Notes under the pieces: model-generated | Databases searched by the model: none | What the model saw: only the letters and a program-made list of their open reading frames with translations | What the model was told of the DNA's origin: nothing | Part shown: one piece after another, positions 7,806 through 15,506 of the stretch | Numbering within the stretch: position 1 is the first letter of the stretch | How the letters are laid out: the number at the start of each line of letters is the position of its first letter | Position numbers and translations under genes: made by a program | IMG/VR virus record: IMGVR_UViG_3300047994_000066 | Span: 18,473-82,472 of that record | DNA length: 64,000 nt | DNA from: a virus | Strand: one strand, 5' to 3'

Positions 7806-8669
7806 TTAAATTAATTTTTTGATTGCGCTATTTAGAGCGGCATTTCCTTTTCTAAGATCTTGAGAAACGATAGGAGAATTAGCAATCGTATTGATAATTC
7901 CGCTAGTTAATGAAGGTAGGACTTGTGGATTAGATCCAGCAAATGTCGTAACTGTTTGATAGTCAGTATCAACAGTAACCCACTTACGGAAAGCAAACGT
8001 CACATTTAAGCGATGGATAGCATCGTTATCCCATGATTGGTTTAAAACAGACACGGAAGTCGGCACAGCATCAACAAGCTGTGCTTGATAAATTTGAGTT
8101 CCAGTCATGTCATATTGGTTACAATAGATATCACACTCGTAATTACGGTTGTTATTAGCATCTAATGGGTAATTTACTAAACCTGTTTGTGCAGGAACCA
8201 TCAAATCTAACCAAGCATCAAACATACTTTTTTCCCAGAAATCACCAGTACAAATGAATGTAAAATTAGCTGAACCGTATTGATTTTGGTGAGGAACCCT
8301 TCTTACAAATGCGTGAATCGTATATTCTTGCATTTGAATATCACGACCAGGAAGTTCTGATATTTCACATTGAAGATTTAATCCTCTACCAATGGCAGCT
8401 GGAGATAGACCGGCGTAATTGGCTACACTTGCTGGTGGTATAATCAAAACATCAAACTTGTCGGTTCTAGCAGTTTCATTGTGTTGGTTTAGATTTTGAA
8501 TGAAATTATTGATGCTAAAATTAGGATTCGTCGGTGGATTAGTCACACCGCTTAAAAATGGATAAGTCAAAGATATACCAGGCAAGCCAGGTATTTTAAG
8601 ACTAGCTGATCCAGTCAAACCTTGGTTGGTTAAATTAACATTAAGACCGAATAAATTTTTTGATGACAT
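7806..8669 (-). CDS. tail-tube family baseplate protein, gp54/gp19-like
   Basis: 287 residues. The central part has the tail-tube fold signature shared by T4 gp19 and gp54: CEISELPGRDI, then a TFICTGDFWEKSMFDAWLD stretch, later YDMTG-type turns and the closing WDNDAIHRLNVTFAFRKW. In T4, gp54 starts tube polymerisation on the hub and gp19 forms the tube. The length and the placement among hub genes favour gp54 rather than the main tube protein (163 residues in T4). A glycine/proline-rich N-terminal arm precedes the domain. Confidence 0.72.
   Translation of the reverse strand: MSSKNLFGLNVNLTNQGLTGSASLKIPGLPGISLTYPFLSGVTNPPTNPNFSINNFIQNLNQHNETARTDKFDVLIIPPASVANYAGLSPAAIGRGLNLQCEISELPGRDIQMQEYTIHAFVRRVPHQNQYGSANFTFICTGDFWEKSMFDAWLDLMVPAQTGLVNYPLDANNNRNYECDIYCNQYDMTGTQIYQAQLVDAVPTSVSVLNQSWDNDAIHRLNVTFAFRKWVTVDTDYQTVTTFAGSNPQVLPSLTSGIINTIANSPIVSQDLRKGNAALNSAIKKLI
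7828..7835 (-). promoter_or_regulatory. late-promoter motif CTAAATAG
   Basis: CTAAATAG on the - strand lies inside the 3' end of the preceding tube-protein gene and 25 bases before the gp26-like start. It matches the motif and spacing seen before many + strand virion genes. Confidence 0.55.
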
Positions 8670-8674
8670 TTAAT

Positions 8675-9196
8675 TTACCAAGGACGCTTTTTGACAAACA
8701 TTTGAGTGGGTAAGGCGACAGCAAGCTTCCAACTCAATGGATCAATTTCTAAAACACGAGATTGAATATGAGATGGAATATAACGCTTGATACAATCTCT
8801 CCAACCTGGAAATTGTGATGTTCTTTTTAAAACCATGTAAGACATTAGGATTTGATTTTCTACTGTTAGATCTTTTCTAGCACGAACAGCAAACAATTGA
8901 TCGAACAAAACCATTCTGGCTTCTGGTGGAAGATAATGTAGGTTCAAACCAAGAATGTAGCCGTTATCTTGATAATCTAAAGGCATTACCAACGGAAACC
9001 TATCCCAATAAGGAAGTGTTTCCTTAGTTTTTGGATCGTAGTAATAACAACATAGCTTACCAAGTTGTGGCCTATTAACGTATTCACCCAGCTGTTCACG
9101 TTTTATTTGTTTTGTATCCAAATTCTTAAGGATACGAACAAACCAACGAATGGATTCGCGAGAGTCGTTTACATTAGGTTTTCTTGATGATGGCAT
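8675..9196 (-). CDS. conserved T4-like virion-cluster protein, function unknown
   Basis: 173 residues with a pattern remembered from T4-like phages of aquatic bacteria: a GKLCCYYYDPKTKETLPYWD segment followed by FPLVMPLDY and LGLNLHYLPPEARM. Such proteins sit beside tail and baseplate genes. The length is similar to T4 gp28 (177), but the match could not be verified. The start ATG lies only four bases after a CTAAATAG motif that also carries the stop of the gp4-like gene. The next gene follows after five bases. Confidence 0.7.
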   Translation of the reverse strand: MPSSRKPNVNDSRESIRWFVRILKNLDTKQIKREQLGEYVNRPQLGKLCCYYYDPKTKETLPYWDRFPLVMPLDYQDNGYILGLNLHYLPPEARMVLFDQLFAVRARKDLTVENQILMSYMVLKRTSQFPGWRDCIKRYIPSHIQSRVLEIDPLSWKLAVALPTQMFVKKRPW

Positions 9197-9200
9197 GAAA

Positions 9201-9208
9201 CTATTTAG
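9201..9208 (-). promoter_or_regulatory. late-promoter motif CTAAATAG overlapping the gp4 stop codon
   Basis: The TAA inside CTAAATAG is the stop codon of the gp4-like gene. The following ATG (9196-9194) is four bases away, much closer than the usual 21-29 bases, so transcription from here might not include that start codon. Confidence 0.4.
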
Positions 9209-9636
9209 GGCTTCTTTCCATAGATTTCATTCTCGGTTAGAATGATAAAATGCCAGCCCTTATCAGCACACATAGCACGAGCGGCATCCCATTTAGCTAA
9301 ATTGCGTCCATATTCGGTTATCTCATTGATGTATTTTTTCGTAGTTCTTTTAGGTTTTATTGGTTCTACACATTGCTTGGCAGGTTTTACTTCTATTATT
9401 TCGACTCTGCCAGTATCATATTTACAAAAAAAATCAGGAAAGTAAATATGTATTTTTCCATCTATAGGACTTCTATAGGGAATTCTTAATTCTTCGCTAG
9501 ACCATTCAATAACATCATTTCTTTCATCAAGACGAACCATCATGGTTCTTTCCCATAGTGATCTATAGAAAACTTGATTTACATTACCCACATATTTTTT
9601 GGGGTTAGTTAATGAAAATTTACCTTGATATGCCAT
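9205..9636 (-). CDS. 4: head completion protein, T4 gp4-like nuclease fold
   Basis: 143 residues, almost collinear with T4 gp4 (150): MAYQGKF start, QVFYRSLWER, IEWSSEEL, PYRSPIDGK, and a C-terminal WDAARAMCADKGWHF. T4 gp4 (also called gp50) finishes packaged heads before tail joining. The fold is a PD-(D/E)xK nuclease, and the expected residues are present: Glu29, Asp68 in FPDFF, and Glu82-X-Lys84 in IIEVKP. The gene heads the - strand tail block with only a small gene upstream. Confidence 0.9.
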   Translation of the reverse strand: MAYQGKFSLTNPKKYVGNVNQVFYRSLWERTMMVRLDERNDVIEWSSEELRIPYRSPIDGKIHIYFPDFFCKYDTGRVEIIEVKPAKQCVEPIKPKRTTKKYINEITEYGRNLAKWDAARAMCADKGWHFIILTENEIYGKKP

Positions 9637-9670
9637 TCTTCCAGTCCTACGCGGGTGAGGTTTCCACCCA

Positions 9671-9844
9671 TTACTTACTAATACGTTTTAAATCTGACAT
9701 AAGTTGTTTAGTTTTATCAGTATGATTCCAACCTTTGGTATGTCTTCTTATATTTAAGAAATGTTTGGAATCTTCCAATCTTCTCAAAACAGCTTCAGAT
9801 TTAGGATATGGTTGCTTATTCTTCGATCCAATAGGTCGTCCCAT
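9671..9844 (-). CDS. small basic protein with NUMOD3-like motif
   Basis: 57 residues from the ATG at 9844-9842 (a GTG at 9853 would add three). It begins GRPIGSKNK, an AT-hook-like basic stretch. It contains KGWNHTDKTKQLMSDLKR, which resembles the NUMOD3 DNA-binding helix of phage homing endonucleases. It may be a remnant or a small DNA-binding protein. It sits at the divergence point between the - strand and + strand tail operons. Confidence 0.5.
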   Translation of the reverse strand: MGRPIGSKNKQPYPKSEAVLRRLEDSKHFLNIRRHTKGWNHTDKTKQLMSDLKRISK

Positions 9845-9852
9845 AATACACA

Positions 9853-9860
9853 CTAAATAA
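9853..9860 (+). promoter_or_regulatory. late-promoter motif CTAAATAA
   Basis: CTAAATAA lies 28 bases before the ATG of the gp48-like gene, in the short gap between divergent operons. It is the first of a series with the same motif and spacing on the + strand. Confidence 0.6.
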
Positions 9861-9888
9861 TTGATTATTCCATTGTGTATATATCCTC

Positions 9889-11055
9889 ATGCCAGCAATT
9901 CCTTTTACAACTTCAACATTAGCAAGTACTCCTACTCAGGGTGCTCAAAGCTCTGGAGTTGGACCTACTGCCGTTCTAGACAAAGACCCATATGCTATTA
10001 GTCAAGCAAGGTTCCCATTAGAAGGCATTGGTGGTGCAGATTGCCCGCACTATGTGGTTTTTAATATTAATCTTCCAACTACTTCTAAGTACTTTCAAAA
10101 TTCTACGACAAGTTCAAATGGTAACGGTCAAAGCGCATCATCACAAAATTATGACACGCTTAATTCTCAGGGTGGTACCTATGCGCCTGTTGGTAGCGGT
10201 TCAAATGTTGCTGCCGGTACATTCTTAACCGGTGTAACCACATTGGTGAATTCTGGTGTCGATCCGGCCATTAAAGCCAGTGTCGGTGCCGTCGCTGGAG
10301 CAGGATTGTTAACAACTTTAAATCTTCAGCCTAAGCTACAAAGAATTTCTCAATCAATTTCTATCTACATGCCTGAAACGGTGTCTACTACCTACGCTCA
10401 CGAATGGGAAGGTGCCAGCGCAACAGAAGCCGGTGGTAATATCGGTAAGTACTCTCAGTTGGGCGGTTCTTTCAAAGGTGCTATTAGTTCTCTGAAAGAT
10501 ATTGCAGAAACAGCAGCTAAAAATTTGTTTTCCGATGAACCAAATAAATCATTCAATTATGCTCAAGAAGGTGAATTGGGTGCTGATCTTGTTCAAAGTA
10601 CTGGCGCTGTAGGCCAAGGATTTACAGATCTTTACGTCAAGTCTCAGGGTAAAGCTGTTAACCCACACATTGAAATGTTGTTTAAGAAAACACAGAACAG
10701 ACAATATTCTTTTATATTTCATTTCATTCCACGTTCTCAACAAGAATCTGTGGCGATCTACAACATCATAAAAACATTCAAAGCATTTGCTGCTCCTGAA
10801 GTAAGCAATGAAGCCGGTGGTCGTTATTTCATCCCACCAGCACAGTTCGACATTTCTTTTTATTTTATGCAGCAGGAAAATCCATCTATCGCAAAAATTT
10901 CTACCTGTGCATTGACTCAAATTACAGTCAATTACTCAGGTGCTGGTACTTGGACAACATTTAATGATGGTTCTCCTTTGAAGATCGATTTGGATTTGCA
11001 ATTTACAGAAATGGATATCATCACACGCGAGTTGATCGCTAAGTACGGCTACTAA
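9889..11055 (+). CDS. 48: baseplate tail-tube cap, T4 gp48-like
   Basis: 388 residues. gp48 sits between hub and tail tube and, with gp54, starts the tube. The sequence has the gp48 signature ISIYMPETVSTTYAHEWEG in the middle and, after an insert, LFKKTQNRQYSFIFHFIPRS, then IIKTFKAFAAPE and the closing QFTEMDIITRELI. The serine/asparagine-rich N-terminus is probably flexible. It overlaps the gp53 gene by one base (TAATG), so both are translated together. Confidence 0.8.
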   Translation: MPAIPFTTSTLASTPTQGAQSSGVGPTAVLDKDPYAISQARFPLEGIGGADCPHYVVFNINLPTTSKYFQNSTTSSNGNGQSASSQNYDTLNSQGGTYAPVGSGSNVAAGTFLTGVTTLVNSGVDPAIKASVGAVAGAGLLTTLNLQPKLQRISQSISIYMPETVSTTYAHEWEGASATEAGGNIGKYSQLGGSFKGAISSLKDIAETAAKNLFSDEPNKSFNYAQEGELGADLVQSTGAVGQGFTDLYVKSQGKAVNPHIEMLFKKTQNRQYSFIFHFIPRSQQESVAIYNIIKTFKAFAAPEVSNEAGGRYFIPPAQFDISFYFMQQENPSIAKISTCALTQITVNYSGAGTWTTFNDGSPLKIDLDLQFTEMDIITRELIAKYGY

Positions 11056-11729
11056 TGAATTATTTCGAACAATTTCCAAACATTTACTATACATTTGATA
11101 AAGACCTTCAGCAATTTTATGTGCTGAAGAATATCTTTACTCGTGTCGATACAATTTCAGCCGTATTAAACAATTCTCTTGTTTACTACAAATACCCATG
11201 GAAAGACGGTGATACATTAGAAAGTGTTGCTTTCAAATTTTATGGTGATCCTTTGCGCCATTGGATCATCATATTCGCAAACACTATTATAGATCCTTAT
11301 TTTGATCTGCCTTTGAACTCAAACGACTTTGCCAACAACATCATTGCGTCATACGGTTCTATAGAAGCTGCACAAAGTGAGTTAGCTGTAATACAACAGG
11401 TAGAAACGGTTACAACCACAATCAATGGTTCATCAAATACGGTTACATATATAACAACAGTCACCGATGAACCATACAGCTACAATTTTGCTACAAATCA
11501 AATTATTTCACGTACTCTTCCGACTATCGATAATCCAATAGTTACTGTGTCTGATGTCACTGTTGTTACATCTGATGGTTCTATTGTCAACACGGTTACA
11601 ACGTTGAATGCTGTGACTGCTTACGATAATGAAGTAGCTATCAATGAAGCTAAAAGAGAAATAACTTTAATTGATGCTTCTTACGCTCCACAAATTGAAG
11701 CACAGTTCCAAAGCCTTCTTGGAACATAA
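11055..11729 (+). CDS. 53: baseplate wedge subunit, T4 gp53-like
   Basis: 224 residues. The N-terminal 100 residues match gp53: MNYFEQFPNIYYTF start, an YKYPWKDGDTLESVAFKFYG LysM-like segment, then HWIIIFANTIIDPYFDLPL. T4 gp53 locks neighbouring wedges together during baseplate assembly. The C-terminal half is threonine/valine-rich and beta-like, extending somewhat beyond T4 gp53 (196). Start overlaps the gp48 stop. Confidence 0.88.
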   Translation: MNYFEQFPNIYYTFDKDLQQFYVLKNIFTRVDTISAVLNNSLVYYKYPWKDGDTLESVAFKFYGDPLRHWIIIFANTIIDPYFDLPLNSNDFANNIIASYGSIEAAQSELAVIQQVETVTTTINGSSNTVTYITTVTDEPYSYNFATNQIISRTLPTIDNPIVTVSDVTVVTSDGSIVNTVTTLNAVTAYDNEVAINEAKREITLIDASYAPQIEAQFQSLLGT

Positions 11730-11743
11730 ACGAGATTTAGATA

Positions 11744-13048
11744 ATGTCATCAAATACTTCATCAGATACAATTGGTTTAATTGCTTCATCTGATTACAAA
11801 CTCAACACGTTAAACATCGTTACTAGTGACGGTAAAATTGTTGATATTAGAGGACTTATAGTTGAGCTAAATTTGTATGAAGATATTTGGAGTCCTGTCA
11901 TGACTGGAAGTGTCGTCATGGGTGATGCTCTCGATTTGATATCTTCTTTCAAAATGCACGGCAATGAATTTATTCAAGTAAATGTAGATAAACCTAGCTT
12001 AAACAAACCAATCAACAAAACTTTTCGCATATACAAAATTAGCGACAGATCTCTTGGTTCTAATGGTTTGCAAAATTACACCATACACTTTTGCTCTGAA
12101 GAGTTATTTCTTTCAACACAAAGCATGATCAGTAAGTCATACAAAGGTCTAAGAATAGACCAAATGATCAGCGATCTATTGCTTAACAAACTTAGAGTAT
12201 CTCCTTCTAAGATAAACATTATCGAACAAACTTCTGGTGTATTCGACATCATAATTCCGCGCATGTCCGCACTTGAAGCAATATCTTGGCTTACACCTAG
12301 ATCATATGGTCCAGCCAAAAATCTTTATTTCTTTTTTGAAAATAGAGACGGTTTCAACTTTGTTTCTTATGAAACATTACTACAGCAGCCAACCTATCAG
12401 ATTTATGGTTTCAATATTAAATTAGGACAAAATCCTGTTTATAACAGTAACACTTTCAATCTAATTCAAGTCACGCAAGATTTTGACATGCTAAAGACTA
12501 TGAAGTCTGGAGCATTCTCTTCCACTTTAGCCACGTTTGATATCGTCAATAGACAATTTACTGCGGTTAATTTTAATGCTAAACAACTTTCTAACAACGC
12601 TATTCTCAATAATTTTCTACCGTGCAACGATTTTACAAATAGGTTTGGTTATTCAGTGTTTCAAACAGATGGAAACATGTTGAAGTTTGTCATTTCAACT
12701 GATTCCGATACAACCAGTAATCCAGCAAACCTTAAGAAATGGTTACCGCAAACCACATCAAGATTGGGCATGTTAAATACATTCAAGATTGTGGGTGTTG
12801 TTCCTGGTGACATTCTTCTTAAGACTGGTTCCGTAATCGGAGTAGTAGTCCCAAAGATGGAAATTCAGGACGCAACTACGGCTAATGATCCTATGAGAAC
12901 AGGCCGTTATCTTGTTTCTAGTGTTCATCATAAATTTATTTTGGACACAGCGGCGACAATCGTAGAACTTCTATCAGACACGGTTTCTGCGCAGTTAGCA
13001 GCACCTACAAACGGCTCTCAAACTATTAAACAAATAATATCAAGCTAA
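11744..13048 (+). CDS. 27: baseplate hub protein, T4 gp27-like
   Basis: 434 residues (T4 gp27 has 391). It forms the trimeric ring between tail tube and spike. The N-terminal LIVELNLYEDIWSPVMTGSV is typical of hub domain 1, followed by an FRIYKISD beta strand and a helical ISWLTPRSYG segment used in trimer contacts. It is encoded directly upstream of the gp5-like spike, overlapping it by one base, the usual partner order. Confidence 0.78.
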   Translation: MSSNTSSDTIGLIASSDYKLNTLNIVTSDGKIVDIRGLIVELNLYEDIWSPVMTGSVVMGDALDLISSFKMHGNEFIQVNVDKPSLNKPINKTFRIYKISDRSLGSNGLQNYTIHFCSEELFLSTQSMISKSYKGLRIDQMISDLLLNKLRVSPSKINIIEQTSGVFDIIIPRMSALEAISWLTPRSYGPAKNLYFFFENRDGFNFVSYETLLQQPTYQIYGFNIKLGQNPVYNSNTFNLIQVTQDFDMLKTMKSGAFSSTLATFDIVNRQFTAVNFNAKQLSNNAILNNFLPCNDFTNRFGYSVFQTDGNMLKFVISTDSDTTSNPANLKKWLPQTTSRLGMLNTFKIVGVVPGDILLKTGSVIGVVVPKMEIQDATTANDPMRTGRYLVSSVHHKFILDTAATIVELLSDTVSAQLAAPTNGSQTIKQIISS

Positions 13049-15057
13049 TGCAAATTGCAAAATATTTTGCCGGTGAAGATTTCCAGGGATTCTGGGTTGG
13101 CGTTGTTGAAAATCGTCAAGACCCACTTGAATTGGGTCGCGTGCAGGTTCGTATATACGGTGTTCATAATCCTTCTTTAACTGAACTACCTTCTCAAAAT
13201 CTTCCTTGGGCACAAATATTACAAGACACTAATGGTAAGACATTCTCTACACCAAAAGAATCTGATGTAGCTTTTGGTGTTTGGCTTGATGGATCTAAAC
13301 AGCTTCCTTTGATGTTAGGTATTATTCCTGGATTTGAAACCAATCCACCTAACGTTGGATCTGGATTCCATGATTTGAGAAGTGAAGCAACCATTGCTTT
13401 GGCACCTAAAGTACCTGTAAGCCGAACTTATAATACTGACGGTTCAGGTATTACTATCACAGAAGCCAATACAGCTAATGCTGCTGTTCTTGAATCTTTA
13501 CGTCACCCAAATGCAGATGAACTGAATCAAATTTCTATCTCTGGTGTCAGTCGTTACCAAAATCTTGCAAACACCGTTATCAACGCTCGTAAAAATAACT
13601 TGGATTTGAATGTCGTATCAGCTAACAACTATAGATGGTCAGAACCATATCCGGCTTATAACCCTGAATATCCATATGATATCGCCACAGTCACGGAATC
13701 TGGTCATGTAATCGAATATGATGATACACCAGGATCAGAACGTATTCATATTGCACATCGTACTGGGTCATTTGTTGAATTTTATCCATCCGGTTCTGTT
13801 GTTGAAAAAGTAACAAGAAGCCGTTACTCAATTGTCATGGCAGATGATCATATTCATGTCATGGGTACGGTTGCTATTAGCGTAGACGGTGACTGCCTTG
13901 TTCGAGTCAAAGGTGACACGATCTTAGAATCTGGAGGTAAGTTAACCGCTAATGTTGCCGGTGATATGGATTTTTCTGTTGGTGGTAACTTTAACGTTCA
14001 AGCAGAAAACATCAATTTATCCGGTTCAGAAACTGCCACGGTAATAGGAAAACAGACATTCATAACAGGTGAATCCAGTGTAGATATCACAGCTGGCGTT
14101 ACGACGATTAGTTCTGGTGGCGATCTTAATTTTAATGCCAGTGGTGATTTCAATGCAGAAGGTTCAGATGTTAACATATTAGCGTCAGGTCAGGCTGCTT
14201 TGACCGGTGTTACGGTTGGTATTTCAGGTGAAGTGCAAATAGCCACTCTTACCAGCGTTAACCAGGGCGCACCTACTGCCTCAGGAGCCGGGACAGCAAC
14301 GGCAGGTACCCCATCTGGCATCCCAGGTGGTATGTCCGCTCTTACGAAGAATACGGGCGTTGCTCCACCAGAAGAAGTTCCAGTTCCATTTAACATTAAT
14401 AGTGTTCAGCTTGATCCTATTACTGGTTCTGCTTACGTTCAGCGTTTGTTCCTGGATTCCGGTCCTAACAACACGGTTGCCAACAATAATTTGGTTGCTC
14501 CGGATGCTAACACTGCAAACATTAATACTGCCGGTTGTATGTTTGATGCAACCACAAAGACTTTTCTTACAGATTCATCTCAATGGTCTATCAGTCAGAA
14601 TGGTTTGAACCTTATTCAATCAGCAGAAGGTTTTGCAAAGGTTATCAGTCCAGACACAGTCACTGCATACCCCGATCCAGCAACCGGCGCACAACCTATC
14701 ACAATCGGTTATGGCACAACTCAAGCTGCATTGGGTAAACCAATCAGTTTGGGTGACACTATTAGTCGCGCTACCGCATTGGATTATCTTGGAACATGTG
14801 TTGAAAATGCGTTCCTTCCAGTTCTCCAAAAAAGTATTAATGTTCAGATCACGCAAAACATGCTCGATGCTTGTCTTAGCCTTATCTACAACATTGGTCC
14901 AAACAATTGGCTTAAAAGTTCTGTACTTAAGAATATCAACGCTCAACAGTGGTGTGCCGCTGGTTCAGCATTCCTTCTTTGGAACAAGGCGGCTGGTAAG
15001 GTACTTCCAGGATTGACAACAAGACGTATGAAAGAAAAAACACTTTTCCTTAGCTAA
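13048..15057 (+). CDS. 5: cell-puncturing spike with C-terminal lysozyme, T4 gp5-like
   Basis: 669 residues. Residues 1-110 form the OB domain (FQGFWVGVVENRQDPLELGR, then VAFGVWLDG...PLMLGI). About 230-400 is a repetitive glycine/valine stretch typical of the triple-stranded beta-helix. Residues about 510-669 are a GH24 lysozyme: catalytic Glu527 in SAEGF, then AYPDP and ITIGYGTT, later a MLDACLSLIYNIG helix. In T4 gp5 the lysozyme lies between the OB domain and the beta-helix; here it follows it. The enzyme should cut peptidoglycan during penetration. Its stop codon lies in a CTAAATAG motif. Confidence 0.87.
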   Translation: MQIAKYFAGEDFQGFWVGVVENRQDPLELGRVQVRIYGVHNPSLTELPSQNLPWAQILQDTNGKTFSTPKESDVAFGVWLDGSKQLPLMLGIIPGFETNPPNVGSGFHDLRSEATIALAPKVPVSRTYNTDGSGITITEANTANAAVLESLRHPNADELNQISISGVSRYQNLANTVINARKNNLDLNVVSANNYRWSEPYPAYNPEYPYDIATVTESGHVIEYDDTPGSERIHIAHRTGSFVEFYPSGSVVEKVTRSRYSIVMADDHIHVMGTVAISVDGDCLVRVKGDTILESGGKLTANVAGDMDFSVGGNFNVQAENINLSGSETATVIGKQTFITGESSVDITAGVTTISSGGDLNFNASGDFNAEGSDVNILASGQAALTGVTVGISGEVQIATLTSVNQGAPTASGAGTATAGTPSGIPGGMSALTKNTGVAPPEEVPVPFNINSVQLDPITGSAYVQRLFLDSGPNNTVANNNLVAPDANTANINTAGCMFDATTKTFLTDSSQWSISQNGLNLIQSAEGFAKVISPDTVTAYPDPATGAQPITIGYGTTQAALGKPISLGDTISRATALDYLGTCVENAFLPVLQKSINVQITQNMLDACLSLIYNIGPNNWLKSSVLKNINAQQWCAAGSAFLLWNKAAGKVLPGLTTRRMKEKTLFLS

Positions 15058-15061
15058 ATAG
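15054..15061 (+). promoter_or_regulatory. late-promoter motif CTAAATAG containing the gp5 stop
   Basis: The TAA stop of the spike gene (15055-15057) is inside CTAAATAG, 22 bases before the gp25 start. Confidence 0.6.
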
Positions 15062-15083
15062 TTGATCCTTAAGAGAAGTATCA

Positions 15084-15503
15084 ATGGCAACAGCACCTAC
15101 ACTCAGTACACCGCTTCAAACTCGTCAATATTCTGACTTCAACATCGATTTCATACCAAATCCGATGACTGGGGATTTGACGAAGGTTACTGGTATTAAC
15201 AGCGTTGTCCAATCAATCGTCAATCTAGTTTCTACTAACCATTATGAACGTCCATTTCATCCAGAAATTGGTGGCAACGTTCGTAAGTTGTTGTTCGAAT
15301 TGGTTGACGGTGTTACAGCCAATTTATTGTCTTCAGAAATTAAAGACGTATTGGCTAACTTCGAACCGAGAGCACAAGTTTTGGATGTCATCGTTCAAAC
15401 CAATAATACACAAGACGGCTATAGCGTCACGATTGTTTTCCAGGTAGCTGGTGGTATTTCTACACCTATTACTATTAACACTTTTCTTCAGAGGCTCCGT
15501 TAA
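15084..15503 (+). CDS. 25: baseplate wedge subunit, T4 gp25-like
   Basis: 139 residues, the GPW/gp25 family. gp25 joins the wedge to the hub and nucleates the sheath in all contractile systems. The conserved elements are visible: YSDFNIDF, a VTGINSVVQSIVNLV helix, then TNHYERPFHPEIGG with the invariant GER-like turn replaced by YERPF, and a C-terminal beta pair. Start has a TTAAGAGAAGTATCA leader. Confidence 0.93.
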   Translation: MATAPTLSTPLQTRQYSDFNIDFIPNPMTGDLTKVTGINSVVQSIVNLVSTNHYERPFHPEIGGNVRKLLFELVDGVTANLLSSEIKDVLANFEPRAQVLDVIVQTNNTQDGYSVTIVFQVAGGISTPITINTFLQRLR

Positions 15504-15506
15504 ACC

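Noticed and set aside
9653-9669. GGGTG...CACCC hairpin between two - strand genes as a terminator
   Set aside because: Stem of five pairs and no T run on either strand.
10549-10920. - strand frame of 123 codons inside the gp48-like gene
   Set aside because: No ribosome site, cysteine-rich random-like composition, opposite a well-recognised structural gene.
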